The notes below the pieces were generated by a model. That model searched no databases, was not told where the DNA came from, and saw only the letters and a program-made list of their open reading frames with translations. Below, in pieces: positions 50,644 through 63,108 of a DNA stretch of 63,523 nt (position 1 is its first letter; each line of letters opens with the position of its first letter). The position numbers and the translations under genes were made by a program. Source of the stretch: Scenedesmus sp. ARA3 (Eukaryota > Chlorophyta > Chlorophyceae > Sphaeropleales > Scenedesmaceae); the NCBI GenBank assembly GCA_004335835.1, contig RWJK01001781.1:1-63523 (forward strand), read 5' to 3'.

Positions 50644-53600
50644 ATGCAAGACACAGCCCGTGATGGCGTTCCCCAACATACTTCAGCCGGCAGCAAAACC
50701 GTGCGCCACAGGGTGCTGAATTGGCTGCATGCCGACCAGCAGCCGGCCGCGTCGTGGGCACATGCTGATCCCGGCAGCAGCACACGTGTGGCAGCACAGC
50801 CTGTGCCAGTGAGCAACGCCCTGCAGGCACTTCCCTCTGGCGGCCAGGACATCCCTGCGCAGAAAAGGGCAGCAAAGCTGTGGAAAAGATGTGAGTGGCC
50901 AGTTGCTGCTGTGCCACAGCAGGCTGGCAGCTGGACGAGGTGTACGTTTGGTGGTGAATGCGGTTTAGCTTTAGCGGTGGCAGTGCACACGTAGCACTTG
51001 TGGCTGCACCCCAACTGAGCAATGCACTGACTGGCCAGTGCGTATACCAGCTTGCTGCTACTCAACCTTTGACAGTACGTGTGTTGTGGCGCTTACTTTC
51101 CTGCAGGGAAGTCCGCCATCGCGCCTGTCAGAGCCAGCAGCAAACTGTCACGTGCAGTGCTGAGCCAGTATGACAGCCAACAGTCCATGGATGACATCTA
51201 CAGCAGCACCAGCGTTTTGTTGGTCAATGCAGCGGCACACACAACAGCTGGTGCTGCTGCGGCAGCGGCCATGCCTTCCAACATGGCTTCAGCATACCGC
51301 AGCAGCCTGTACGATCAGACGCCAAGCAGCAGCGCCCCAGCAACACCCAGGGCAGCTGTGCAGCCCTCCCCAGGATCAGCCAGCGCAGCCAGCACAGTTC
51401 TACTTGCCACACCCACGGCTTCTTCTACTGCTGCTGCTGCTTTGCCACTTCATCAGCCAGTGAAGCTGGCAGCAGCACCAGGAGGGTCCGGCTGGGCACA
51501 TCGCCAGCAGCTGCAGCCATCACCATCACAGCAGCGGCGCCATGCTGCCAAGCAGCCAGCTGCAGCTAGCTTGTGTCACCCAGAGACGGCCTCGGCCAGC
51601 TGCAGCAGCAGCCACTGGCAGCAGCTGCACTCCCTACCAGCTGCTGCAGCTGCTGCTGCTGCTGGCAGCTCCCTGCCAGGCCCACTGGTGATGCCACCAG
51701 CAGCGGCAGCAGCAACACCCTGCAAGGTAGCTGCATTGGTGGGCCTGGCTTCGCCACTGGACAGGGTCCCCAGCGGCAGCAGCAGCATGCCCCTCAGCCC
51801 CATCACACCATCAGCAGCAGCACACACCCTGCAGCTGCAGCGCACCATGTCCAAAGGCAGCAGTGCATCGCCAGCCTCTGCAGCCTCTCCCTGCCTGGCC
51901 AGGGCCTGCTACTCACTGCCAGGCACGCCTTGGCAGCAGCGGTCAGTGCCAACCGCTCCATGGAAGCAGCAGCAGCAGCAACAGGCTGTCTCAGCCTTGC
52001 CACGCAGCACGGCTTCACCGCTTGCGCCATCACCTGCACATTCGCCGCCGCAAGTTGTGCGGGCCGCGCAGCCAGCAGCATCCAGCAGCCTGTACCTGCA
52101 CTCCAGGGCTGCAGCAGGTGTTGGCAGCAGCAGCAGCGGCGCCGCTGCTGCTGCCTACCTTGCAGGCACTGCCATGGCAGCCTACTCAGGGCTGCTTCCT
52201 GCTGCTGCACCAGCCCAGCCTGCTGCTGTTGCTGCTGCTGATCCTGCTACTGCAGGCGACAGCAGCAGCAGCAGCAGCGAAATCAGCGCTGAGCTGTCGC
52301 GCTGGCTGCTGCGGGCCGTGCTGCTTGAGGATGAGCTGCAGGGCAGGGCGCTGGAGGTTGGGGAGGGCCTGGCAGCAGCAGCGGAGCGCAGGGAGCAGCT
52401 GGAGGCGGCGCTGCTGGGCATGGGCGGCGCAGCAGTGGCAGGCAGCAGGCTGGACGTCATGCGGTGAGCTGGCAGGGCATGTGGCAGGGGGCTGGCCAGC
52501 TGAGGTACATGAGGGTGCCTGCTCTTTGTACTTTATCAGAAGCTGCTCTGCGCAGTTTGCTGGTGCTGAGGCTCTGCCAGAGCCAACGGGTGACAAAATG
52601 GGCAGGCGCGCTGCATGCTGGTTACAGTAAAATGCATGCAGCCGATGTCGCCGATGTCATGCTAGCCGGGCCAGCATATACCACGCTTCACACGGGTGGC
52701 GGACCAAGGCACAAGCTCAGAGCGGCGAACATGCACTGCAGCTGTCTTGCTGGTCGCCGCTCCCTGCTCACGACCGCTGTGTGCTTCCACACCGCTCGTC
52801 CTCCTCCTGCAGGCAGCAGCTCTCCCAGGAGCTGGACAGCACCGCAGCAGCAGCGGCGGCGCTGTCCAGCCGCGCGTCGCAGCTGGGCTCGGGCCTAGCC
52901 AGCCTGCAGGGCTGCCTCACCGTGCTGCAGGGCAGCAGGGGCGGCAAGCTGAGCCCCAGCAGCAAGCTGGGCGTCCTGCAGCTGGTGCTGGGGGATGTGG
53001 TGGCACGGCTGCCTGGGGAGCAGCTGGCCCAGCTGGAGCTGGTGCAGGGGCTGCCAGGGCTGCAGCAGATGGCTGGCCAGGCAGCAGCAGACAGTGCTGC
53101 CTCCTGCGAGCCCGCAGCAACACCAGACAGTGCAGCGGATGGGCATGCAGGGTGGCATGCCAGTGGCAGTGCTGCACAGCGCCACTCGCATTGGCAGCAG
53201 CAGCGGCATGAGGATGATGATGATGACGATGATTGGACTGTGGAGGCAGAGGACGCAGTGCTGATTGGTGATGGCGAGAGTGACGAGGATGATGCAGTGG
53301 TTGCCACGCTGTCTACTGCGCTGTCCAGCAAGTTCTACACACCCCGCCACTCCCTGGCCTATGAGAGCAGGCGCGGCTCACTGGCAGCAGAGCAGGCAGC
53401 TGAGCAGTACAGCGGGTACTTTGAGCGGCGGCCTGGTAACAGCACCGCCCACAACAGCCAGCCACTGCAGCAGCAGCAGCAGCAGCAGCAGCATGGCCAG
53501 CTGCTGCCGGCTTCCGTTGCCGCTGCTGCAGCAGCTGCCAAGGCACTGCTGGCAGTCGCAGAGGCGCCTGCAGTCAAGGACATCAACACAGCACCAGCTG

Positions 53601-54136
53601 CAGCAGCTGGTAGGGCGGCAGGGCCAGCAGCAGCAGCAGCGCCAGCAGGCCTGCGCAAGTCAAACAGCAAGCTGGTGCTGCAGCCGCTGCTCGAGGCAGA
53701 GCCGCTGGACTGTTGGGATGAGGACAGCGCATGCTTCCAGTCGGCAGCCAGCAGCATCTGCAGCGGCAGCGACGCATGCTTCACCGCTGCCTCTCAGGGC
53801 GGCGAGCTGGATCAAGTGCTTGCATACCACAGCACTGCCAGCACGCATTCGCCTGGCCACAGCGTGCACACTGCAAGTGCAGTGGGTTTGGATGCTGACT
53901 CTGCTAGTGCAGCTGGCCACGCCCGGCATCTGGCACATGCCCAGCCAGCAGTGCCCCATCATAGTGATGGTGCTTCTCACACAGCACCGGGTGGTGGTGA
54001 CCTGGGCTCCCTGCCCGTGCAGGGGCTGCTGAGCGCTGTGGGTGGGCCTGACCTGGGCTGCCTCACAGTGGGGGAGCTGCTGACGCTGCTGACACAGGCC
54101 GTGCTGCAGCAGCAGCGCAGCCCTGCTGGCCACTAG
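50644..54136 (+). CDS. Unrecognised 976-aa disordered protein with coiled coil
   Basis: Three exons with closing phases: 50644-50890, 51107-52463, 52810-54136. The ATG at 50644 reads MQDTARDGVPQHTSAGSKTV. The N-terminal 120 residues include basic segments (RHRVLNWLHAD; KRAAKLWKRWKSAIAPVRAS). Then follow SKLSRAVLSQYDSQQSMDDI and a long Ser/Ala/Gln/Pro-rich region. A helical segment spans the exon 2-3 junction: SAELSRWLLRAVLLEDELQG, EGLAAAAERREQLEAALLGM, then MRQQLSQELDSTAA and LASLQGCLTVLQG, a likely coiled coil. An acidic stretch (EDDDDDDDWTVEAEDAVLIG) and a short ordered patch (LSSKFYTPRHSLAYESRRGS) follow. The last 25 residues, LGCLTVGELLTLLTQAVL, form an amphipathic helix. Possibly a microtubule- or scaffold-associated protein, but no family can be named. 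Confidence 0.75.
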
Positions 54137-54252
54137 GTGGGGCGGCAGCAGCAGCAATGCTGCAGGTGAACTTGGTGAACGTTAAAGCACAGCAGCCTTA
54201 GGTTGCTATGTATACACTACGTAGTGATATGTGGTCAGTAAAATAGGCTTTA

Positions 54253-54257
54253 TGTAA
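54253..54257 (+). terminator. Candidate TGTAA poly(A) signal
   Basis: TGTAA 117 bases past the stop of the 976-residue protein gene, in the distance range usual for chlorophytes. Confidence 0.35.
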
Positions 54258-54310
54258 GGCATGCCTGTAGGACATCAACGCCGCGCGGCCCATGTGTCTG
54301 CAGTGTTGTG

Positions 54311-54349
54311 TTGCAGATTGATGTTGCAGATTGACGTTGCAGATTGATG
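54311..54349 (+). repeat. Three tandem 13-bp units
   Basis: TTGCAGATTGATG at 54311, 54324 (one change, GACG) and 54337, in the 3' flank of the preceding gene. Confidence 0.85.
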
Positions 54350-56295
54350 TGCAGAAGCTCACTTGCAGCAAATGTGCTAATGGAAGACATGACTTGGGGA
54401 GTTGCATGCATCAGGATGGTGATGTGCTTGGCGGTGAGCAGTGCCAGACAGCCAGCAATGGATTTTATGCTTGAGTTGTTATCATGGGTGCACGCAATGT
54501 ACGATAGCTTCCATTGCACCGGCCACTTTTTTTACCAACAGACAGAAGTCTTTGAGTATGATGAACCGGTCGGCGCATTGTAGGCTAGCATGTGCAATGT
54601 CCTGCATGGCATGACGTCAGATGCACCTGGTCTCAGTGTGCTCCCAGCACTGCGCGTCGCGTGCTGCCTGTTCTACTTTCATGCTGCAGTGCATGGCATT
54701 GTTGATAGTAAACCGCCAACTGCTTACACTGCACTTGGCAACTACTTGGCCTGAACAGCATCAAGGGCCCCAGGCTCCGCACTCCTTCCCTGCAACGTCC
54801 TCTTTGTGTGGCGGTAATGCATTTTGGAGCCACACGAACAACTGTGAGAGTGATTGCTGTGTGCTGCGCACTGATCCTGCTTTTTCTTGTGCCTCCCTGG
54901 CACTGAGTTGCTTGTTGCAAGACTGCATGGTGTTGATGATGTTCGAGCAGTTGCTGCATGTGTACAACTGCAAGGGTATGCTGTTGCTTGTTTCCTTCTC
55001 ATGTGATGCCTGCGGTTGCATCAACGTTGTCAAACTTGACAGGACTTGTATATCTTGCCCATCGAATGTGCAGATTGGCTGTTGGTTACTGCATTGCAAA
55101 GCAGCTGATTGCTTTCAAGCTGCCTGCATGCTGCTGCTGCAGTGCAGAGTGCCCTGCGGACCGCTTTCGCCAGCTGCCTGGTGCTTGGTGCCCACTGTGA
55201 TGTTGCATGTTTGCGGAAGATGGCTTTGTTTGCTTGTTCCTGCACCTGACTCAGCAGCCTACCCCAGCAGTGCTGCGACGGTGCTAGCACTGCATATGCA
55301 TGCAGTGTGGAGTACTGCACTGCACATTTGCTTTGCTAGCAATTGAGAATGTACGCATGATTGTCTGGCCGCTGTGGCTCAGAATAATGGCGGTGGCAAC
55401 ACTCCGCCTCCAGGCGTGCTGTATGCAGGCCTTGCTGGTTTGACATTGCGCGAAGGTGCGCCTTGCCTTTGGCCTGAAGTTGAGCATTGCATCACAGCTG
55501 GCCTTGCCGGTGTGAGCTGTTGTTGGTAGTGCAGATGTAGTTGCGGGCTGTTTTGGTGGTGTTTGCCACTGGCATCAACACCTGGTAAGGTGTCATAAGC
55601 TGGCGTGATAATGGCCTGGTGCGCATCGGCATTGCACTTGATCTTGACTGCTGGCATATGTCACGGTATGCACAGCAGCACACTGGTACCACTGATGTAT
55701 GTGGTAGCCCTTCTTCGTGGCCGCATTCGTGCCTGCCACTGTGTCAACTTTGGCATTCTGCTGCTCCGCAGCTAAGCTGGCAGCCTCCAGCTGTCAGGCT
55801 GGCAGGGCAGGGAGGCACTGCGTAGTATTGGGGAAATCAAGTTGAAGAGTTGATTTGTGACTGCGCTATCATGTGTGACGCAGCGAATCTGACATGGCGA
55901 TGCCATGCTGCCTGGCCAGACCATGGTGGCAGACCTTTATGCGCTGATGTAACATAACGTACAGCATGCATGCAGCCTGCCGGGGCCTCATCATGTTACC
56001 ATTTAAGCCATAGCAACGTCGCCATCGGCCCCGCATGCCGGGGCCTGTGCATCCTCAACACCAGACACGTTTGCTGCGTAATGTGAGCTAGTTACCTCAT
56101 GTCCTGCCCACATTTGAGCTCAGCTATGCTGCAGGCGCATCATGTGGTGGGCTGTGTGCAACCCATGCATGGCAAGTTTGGGGCACTAGCGCCGTCTGAC
56201 AATGTGCCAGCATGATGCACATACCATCCACTAGGATCTGTCGCTAGCCAGGCTAGGCCTGCTTGCATGCATCCAAATGAAGCCACTCTGTCAGA

Positions 56296-56300
56296 TTACA
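56296..56300 (-). terminator. Candidate TGTAA poly(A) signal of UTP14
   Basis: TGTAA on the minus strand, about 230 bases past the UTP14 stop codon. Confidence 0.3.
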
Positions 56301-56529
56301 AAATAGCATTCAGGTAACCAATCACAGTGAGTCACGAGCACCACGTGTGAATGCTCCCCGCTTGCTGCTCACTGCCCACTGCTGGATGGCTCGCCGCGCA
56401 GGGCAACTGTCACTACAGACTGCACCTAATCTCAAGCCCCGACAGGCCCTAATGCTCGCTCAGAACTACTGCTTAGTAACCAATCTGACTGACCAATCTG
56501 ACTGACGATATTGCCTTTCACCAGCCCTG

Positions 56530-57817
56530 CTACCGCCCCGCACCGTCATGCAGCCGCAGCCGCTTCTGCGCCCCGCGCCCAGCTGCCGCCTGCTTGCTGC
56601 CGCCCTGCTTCTGCTTCTTCTGCCCGCCGCCCTTGCCCACACCCCCAGCACCGCTACCTGCTGCCTGGCCCTGCAGCTGCATGCCGCCAGCCACTGTCAC
56701 AACAGCACGCGCCTTGCCGCTGCCAGCCGCATTGTACTTCTCAACCTGCTTGCTGAAGCGCAGCGGCTGGATGATAACACCCGTGTCCTTGAGCACTGCG
56801 GGGCGTGTCAGGTTGCGGAAGGCAGCATCAGGGTTGAACTGCCTGCCTAGCGGCTGCCGCATCGCTGACTCATACACGCCCTTATCCTTGAACGGGAACG
56901 GCAGCGCCGCCGCATGATACTTTGCCGCCTTCTTATCCCACTTCTCACTAATCACCACGTGCTTCATACCAGCATCCTTGCGTGCAGCAGCAGCAGAGTC
57001 GCGCTGCGCGGCGGCTTTGGCCCGTGCGGCAGCCATCCAGCTGGGCTCCCGCTGCTGCCCCGACCAGGCACCCCACCCTGGCAGCTGCCCCTCAACCTCT
57101 GCTGCAGGCAGCTCCTCAGCTACCTCTGCTGCTTTCCCGGCTTCAAACTCTGCTGCCACGTCATCGCCAGCAAAGGCAGCAGCCAGCAGCTGCCGCTGCA
57201 GCTCGGCATCACTGGACAGCAGCTGCATGCCATCCACGCCAGCAGCAGCAGCTACCTGCTGCTGCCGTTGCTGCTGCTGCTGTTGCTGCTTGCCACCTGC
57301 TGCACCTGCAGCACCAGGCGCAAGGCCGCCTTCGTCATCGCTGCTGCTGGCAGCATCAGCTTGCTGCTGCCGCTGCAGCAGCGCCTGCTGCTGCTGCTGC
57401 TGCTGCTGGGCCTTGCCCTTGCCCTTCTTGCGGCCTTGCTGCTGCTGCTGCTGGTCTAGGTAGTACCCTACGCCCTGCTTGTCCCGCTTGAACACATAGC
57501 CGAGCTTGGCACCCCGCCAGGTCTTGCTAGGCAGGAATGCAGCCGGCTGCGAGTTGCTAGGCTGCTCAGCAGCGTCGCCAAGCCCCTGCTGCTGCTGCTG
57601 CTGCTGCTTTTTGCCAAACAAGCCTGCGTGTGCATCTGGCGGCGCACCATTAGCAGCGCCAGCGCCAGCTGCTGCTGCTGCCGCTGCTGCTGCCTTCTTT
57701 GCTGACTTGCTGCCCTTGGCTGGAGTGCTGCTTGTGGGTAGGTCCACTTCCACATAGCCAATGTCAGCAGACTGCTGCTGCTGCTGCTGCTGGCCAGCAC
57801 CAGTTGCATTTGAGTGG

Positions 57818-57848
<31 letters not shown>

Positions 57849-60800
57849 TCTGCAGCTTCTGGTCTACTGCAGCCTGCTGCGCTGCTGCTGCCGCTGCTGC
57901 ATCGCCTGCCTGCCCAGCCAAGTGCCTGCTCAGCCGTGTTGCCTTGGCATCTACATCTTCCTCATCATCAGAGCCACTCATGTCAGCAGCAGCAGCGGCA
58001 GCAGCACGTGCGGCAGCTGCTGCTGCTGCGGCGCCAGGTCCCTTGCCACCAAAGCTGATCCTGCCACCTGCGGCCCCACTCCCTCCAAACCCATCATCAT
58101 CAGCAGCGCCAAAATCCTCTGCCCCATCACCATCCCCGCCACCCTCCATGCTTGCAAGCATGGCTGCGGCTTCCTGCGCTGCTGCTGCCCGCTGCTTCTC
58201 CAGCGCACGCACCATGAAAGGCAGCGCAAACAGCCCATTCTGCTGGCCTGCTGCTGCAGCGCCAGCCTCGCCACTGCCAGCCAGGCCCTGTGCAGCATCC
58301 CCTGCAGCTGGGTCAGCCAGCCCCCGCAGGATGGCCAGGGCCTCCTTGCGGGAGCGGGACGACATCATGGCCCCGCTGCCGCCTGGCTGCTGCTGCTCGC
58401 CCTCGCTGGCAGATGTGCTGCGGGCGCGCAGCATGCGCAGATGTGGTGTTGCGGTCAGCAGCAGCGCAGTAAAGCAGATCAGCTCGAGATCATCAGCGGC
58501 AGCCAGGAGAACAGCTGAGAACCAAAAGCACGTGACAAAGACGCAGCTATTACGAAGCAACCCCTACCGCCCGCATCATGCACGTGGCAGCACACAGAGC
58601 TGAATCAAGCCAGCTGCTCTAGTTGCTGCACCACCTGTAACTGCTCCAGGGCCTCAGAAACGCCTGCGCCTGCATCCAAATTCCATACCCCACCACAGCC
58701 CCCAATTATTGAACGCACGCACCTGTCATCATCGCCGCTGCCGCCTTCGCTGCCCGAGCCGCGCCGCCCCTCAACGCGCGCCCGCAGCTGCTGCCCCAGC
58801 GCCAGCTGCGCCGCCAGCGCCTCACGCATGCTGGGCTCCATGGCGCCCTGGCCTCGCATGAGCGCGCGGCGCGCCCACTTGCTGCTGTTCTTGTGCTTGA
58901 GCGTCAGCCGCTCCTGCAGGCAAAATGCAAGGCAGTTGGTTGACAGTGGCATGCAGGCAGTGTGGCATCCGTGCAACGCTGAATGAGCACCACGCAATGA
59001 AGTGCACATAAACAGGAAGAAAGGAAAACAGGAGAACGGAGGTTGGTGGTATGTGTGGCCGACAGGTTGCCGCAGGAGTCATGCGACACAGCAGGGTGAA
59101 GGATCGGTGCACCTGCTGCCGTCGCCTGCAGCCGTTAAATCAGCCGGAAGTAATCTCGCACAAACCCTTAGACAGCCGGGCACTGAGCACGCGCCAGCCA
59201 CCTTACACGAAGTGCTTGCTTTCTGCAACAGCCCAACCACACAACCCATCACCCCTAGCACATCACAACTCCCCATGCTGCAGTGATGCGATGCAAACAC
59301 CCGCAGACATAAAACGCCCACCACCAAGCCCACCGCCCAGCCCACCTTGGCGCGGTCAAACTCTGCCTCCTCAGCAGCAGCGCGCGCAGCAGCCACCTCA
59401 TCCCCAGCAGCGTCAGCCAGCCGCGACGCGGCGCGCTTGGCGGCCCTGTTGGCTCTCCTTGCGTGCTCCTTGCTCTTGATCTTGGCCAGGCGCTTGGCCT
59501 TGAGCTCCGCATAGAACAGCAGGTGACGCATGCGCGCCAGCCTGTCAGCACGCGCCTTGGCCTCCTCCAGCGTCAGCGACTGCGGCGCAGCAGCCGCAGC
59601 AGCACAGAGAAGAATACACAGACAACGGCAGGCAGGATGGCTGAGTGGATGACAGAAGGCATGCTTAACCTCCTCCAGCAACAGCGACTGAGGCGCAGCA
59701 GCCACGCAATAGTGGCAGGCGGCATCAGTGAACGATGCCGCGGAGCGCATGCCAGATGCACGGCTAGCACTAGCACGCCTAGCCGCATGCATCCACTGCC
59801 GTGCATCACCACCACGAGCAACACAAGGCTGGCCAGCTGCACTACACCCCTTGCTGCTTGGACGCGCCGCCACAGACATTTGTAGCCACGACGCACGTCG
59901 CTTGCTGTGGCTGAATTGGCAAACTGCCAACGTGCTGATAGTGGAACCTGTTCACGACAGGTGCAGGGCTAGCATTAGCACATGGCACGCTAATGATGAC
60001 ACCTGTAATCCAAAGCCTCACCTTCTCAGCCAGCGCCTGCTCAGCCTCCTCCATTGCAGCAGCACCCGCGCCGCCAGCAGCACCCAGCAGCGCCGCCACC
60101 TGCGCCTCAAGGCCCTCAGCGTCAGCAGCATCAGGGGAGAAGCCGTCCACCAGCGAGGCCGCGCTGGCGGCTGCATTGGCAACCTCACCGCGCGCTGCTG
60201 TGAAGCGCAGCGTGGGCGCCTCACGGTTGGCCTGCAGGGCAGCGGGTGACAGCAGCATGTGGCAATTGCAACAGGTGACTGCGGAGGAGACGCGGATGTT
60301 GCGAGTGCGTGAGCGAGCGGCTCTCCAATACGGCTTGCCAAAAGGCGGCTGCAGGGCTGATTGGCCATGTGCCGCTACAGACACAGCTGCTCAAGTGATG
60401 ATGCGACACAGTGCACAGCACCGCAATTGCCGGCAGCATGACCCCATGCTGTACACGCAAGCAAAGTGGTGCGTTCCCCGCCACTGACAGAGCGCTGCAG
60501 GTGCAGCTGCAGCATGTGTTCCACTCCCCGCACCTTAACGATGGGTTGCCACTTGGTGACCTCCTGCTTGGTGTCATCATACCCGGCCTTGCGCTCAAGC
60601 CGCTCCGCAACAGGCCGCGGCAGCGGCGCTGACACCGGCTGGCCTCTCTTATCGAGCTTCTCCAGCAGCTTGCGCGCTCCCCCAAGGCCTGCTGCTGCGC
60701 TGCTGGGGCCCGCTGCTGCTGCTGCGCTGCTGCCGAGGCCCTCCAGCAGGTCTGCCAGGCGCAGCTCGCCAGCGCCTGTGGTTGCGTGGCGGTTATGGCA

Positions 60801-63108
60801 TATGCAATCGTGTGGGGAGTGAAATGAATGCTGGTCACAGTGCAGGACGATGCTGGCAGTGCTGCTGGCATTGTGCAATCAAGTGCACTGGCATAGGAAG
60901 CATGGCACAACATATACTTCTGCCAGGGATGCTGCCTTGTAAGAATGTGTGGCCGACAGGTTGCTGCAGGCGTCATGCGACACAGCAGGGCGAAGGATCG
61001 GTGCACCTGCTGCTGTCGCCTGCAGCCGTTAAATCAGCCAACAGTGTTCTCGCACAAACCCTTAGACAGCCGGGCACTGAGCACGCGCCAGCCACCTTAC
61101 ACGAAGTGCTTGCTCAATTACTCACAAGCCTCAGGAATCGCTGCACCATGCAGAGCAGCAACTGTATCATGCTTGACCAAGCACCACCCATGCACGCACC
61201 TGCTGCTGTTGCGTGCGCCTCGCTTTCGTTGTACGCCTCTGCCACCACTGCGTTGCGTGCTGCTGCTGGCAGCCTCTTGCGCTGCTGGCCTGCTGCCGCC
61301 TTTGCTGCTGCAGCACCCTTGCCCAGCACTGCCTCCAGCATGGCCCTGCAGGCAGCAGCAGACAGGCGCAGGGCCGGCAGCACACAGCACACAGCACACA
61401 GCACACAGGCGCAGGCCCGGCAGCACAGCAACTTGGATAAACAACAGCAGCTGCATGAGTGTGCAGCTGCTTTGACTCCGTGGTAAAGAGACAAGATGGT
61501 CGGTTGACAGCAACGATTGCTATCCAATGTGTGAGACACAACAGCTGCTGCATAATCAACCATGCATGTGCAGCTGCGGCTGTGCTGTTGTGCCTTCAGG
61601 TGTGGGGCCAAGGGCCAGTCATGTCATCGGGCGCAAGGCCCTGCAACAGAATTCACCAAATACACAAGCATCACAGGGCGCCACAGCAGCTGCCACAACA
61701 CAAACCACCAAACAGGCATGCGGCTGACTGACACAGCTGCTGCTTGCGTACACTCAACTGCTGCCACAGCAATGCAGGAGGAGAAAAACTCGGCTGCTGC
61801 CAGTGCCACAACACCACGCAAGTGCAGTTGAAGCGCCCGCACCAGCTCTGCATGGTGAGCGCAGCCATGTGCTGCTGCTGTTGCTGCTGCTGCCACTGCC
61901 GGCCCCGCACCTGTGCCGCTCTTCATCAAACTCCTCGTCTTCATCTTCATCCTCATCTGCTGCATCGCTGCCGTCACTGCTGCCATCACCAACGTCGCCA
62001 TAGCCATCCGCATCCTCTGCTTCATCCTCCTCTGCTTCATGTTCGCTGCCACCCGCCTCATCATCGCTGCTGCCCAGCTGCTGCTGCTGCTCTGCATCAC
62101 CATCCTCCCCAAAGTCGTACCCCTCCTCGCCCTCATCAAACACCACCTCCTGCAGGCACAAACGCGCAGCGTGCACCATGCAAGTAGGTACGTAGGCAGC
62201 ACAGTGGCCAGACAAGCATGGCAACCAGTGCAAGACTCAGCGAGGCAGCCGTGCCACCATGTTGGCCGTATGTCCCTCTGGTCAGCTTGCTGCCTGCGTG
62301 TGCAACAGGTGAACATAACACTGCAAAATTATGATTCCAAGCAGCACTGCTGCACCATGCAGCTTGCATTGCTGCCTGCACCACAGCACGCTTGCACCCA
62401 CCAGTTCGCATGGCTTTGCACTGCTGCCTTGCCATGCAGCTTGCATTGCTGCATGCACCAAGACACTGCCGCCACCCACCTCATCCTCCTGGGGCTCCTC
62501 TTCTTCCGAGCTGTCCAGGTCAGCAAACTCGCCCCTGGCTCGCTTTTTGCTGCCCTGCTGCTGCTGCTCGTCGCCGCTGCTGCCTGCACCAGCCGCTGCA
62601 TCGTCTGCCTCCTCACCAAACCAGCCTGCATACTTCTTCTTGTCCTCTGCTGTGAACGCTAGGTCCTCGTCAATTTCCTCGTCCTCAAAGTCTGAGGGCA
62701 TCTCATACTCGTAGTTTTCCACGCGCTGTACAGCATCAGAGCAACAGGAGCAGGTCAGCACAGTGTAGGCTGCTGCTGCTGCTCATGCTGCTGCTGCTGC
62801 CAAACTGCAGCACTTGTCTGCTCGCTGGTTGCCTATCGTGCGTGTCAAAGCAAAGCTAAGATAGATACGAAACTGATAACGATTATGCAAAGACAAAAGG
62901 AGCTTCATGGCGTTTACGCAGTCATAGCAGCAGGCTCGGCCGGCACACTTACGTCGTAGCGCTGAGCATGCTTATCCTCATCAGGGTCTGAATCATTTGC
63001 CTCATAAAGGTCATTCGCCTTCTTTCGCTTTTTGCTCGACTTGCTGAGGTACCTGCTTTTGGCAGGCACCGGCTGTGATTTCCTCTTGTTGGCAGTTGTT
63101 CTCGCCAT
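56530..63108 (-). CDS. UTP14: U3 snoRNP / SSU processome protein UTP14
   Basis: Nine exons, 3552 nt in frame, 1183 residues: 62953-63108, 62480-62725, 61911-62149, 61200-61345, 60534-60775, 60022-60231, 59346-59579, 58723-58913, 56530-58417. UTP14 works in the nucleolar small-subunit processome and activates the helicase Dhr1/DHX37. The ATG at 63108 opens a Lys-rich nucleolar-type start (MARTTANKRKSQPVPAKSRY), then acidic exons 1-3 (FEDEEIDEDL; EDEDEDEEFDEE). Diagnostic blocks are EVTKWQPIVK, ANREAPTLRF, LLFYAELKAKRLAKIKSKEH, ERLTLKHKNSSKWARR and, in the last exon, KDAGMKHVVISEKWDKKAAK, LPFPFKDKGVYESAMRQPLG and NLTRPAVLKDTGVIIQPLRF. Long Gln, Ala and Gly runs inflate it beyond the usual 770-900 residues. 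The minus-strand frame is open to 58560, but the phase-2 acceptor at 58417 joins cleanly. Confidence 0.93.
59051..59220. repeat. Copy 1 of a duplicated 170-bp intronic element
   Basis: Lies in the UTP14 intron between exons 7 and 8. Nearly identical, same length and same orientation as 60945-61114, with about nine differences by eye, five of them clustered near 59146-59154. Both copies begin ATGTGTGGCCGACAGGTTGC and end CGAAGTGCTTGCT. Confidence 0.92.
59669..59705. repeat. Partial copy of the exon 7 acceptor inside the upstream UTP14 intron
   Basis: On the minus strand this segment repeats the end of the intron and the start of exon 7: CTGCGCCTCAG then TCGCTGTTGCTGGAGGAGG, against CTGCGCCGCAG then TCGCTGACGCTGGAGGAGG at the true acceptor near 59560-59590. 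It then diverges. Confidence 0.7.
60945..61114. repeat. Copy 2 of a duplicated 170-bp intronic element
   Basis: Lies in the UTP14 intron between exons 4 and 5, 1.9 kb from copy 1 and in the same orientation. Flanking sequence on both sides is unrelated to that of copy 1. Confidence 0.92.
61379..61409. repeat. Short (CACACAG)n-type microsatellite
   Basis: Four tandem near-perfect ACACAGC units in the intron upstream of UTP14 exon 4. Confidence 0.8.

Larger units (their letters stand above)
54137..56529. other. 2.4-kb convergent intergenic region
   Basis: Between two gene 3' ends. Holds three tandem 13-bp repeats (54311-54349), candidate TGTAA signals for both genes and a motif near 55985-56055 with two copies of GCCGGGGCCT. 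A 241-codon plus frame (54621-55346) has no conserved feature. Confidence 0.5.

Noticed and set aside
54621..55346. 241-codon plus-strand frame with many cysteines
   Set aside because: Starts at an ATG but has no conserved feature, and similar compositional frames occur elsewhere. Probably 3' flanking DNA.
58418..58560. N-terminal extension of the last UTP14 exon to 58560
   Set aside because: The frame is open, but the previous exon ends in phase 2 and joins exactly at the acceptor before 58417. The extra residues are intronic.
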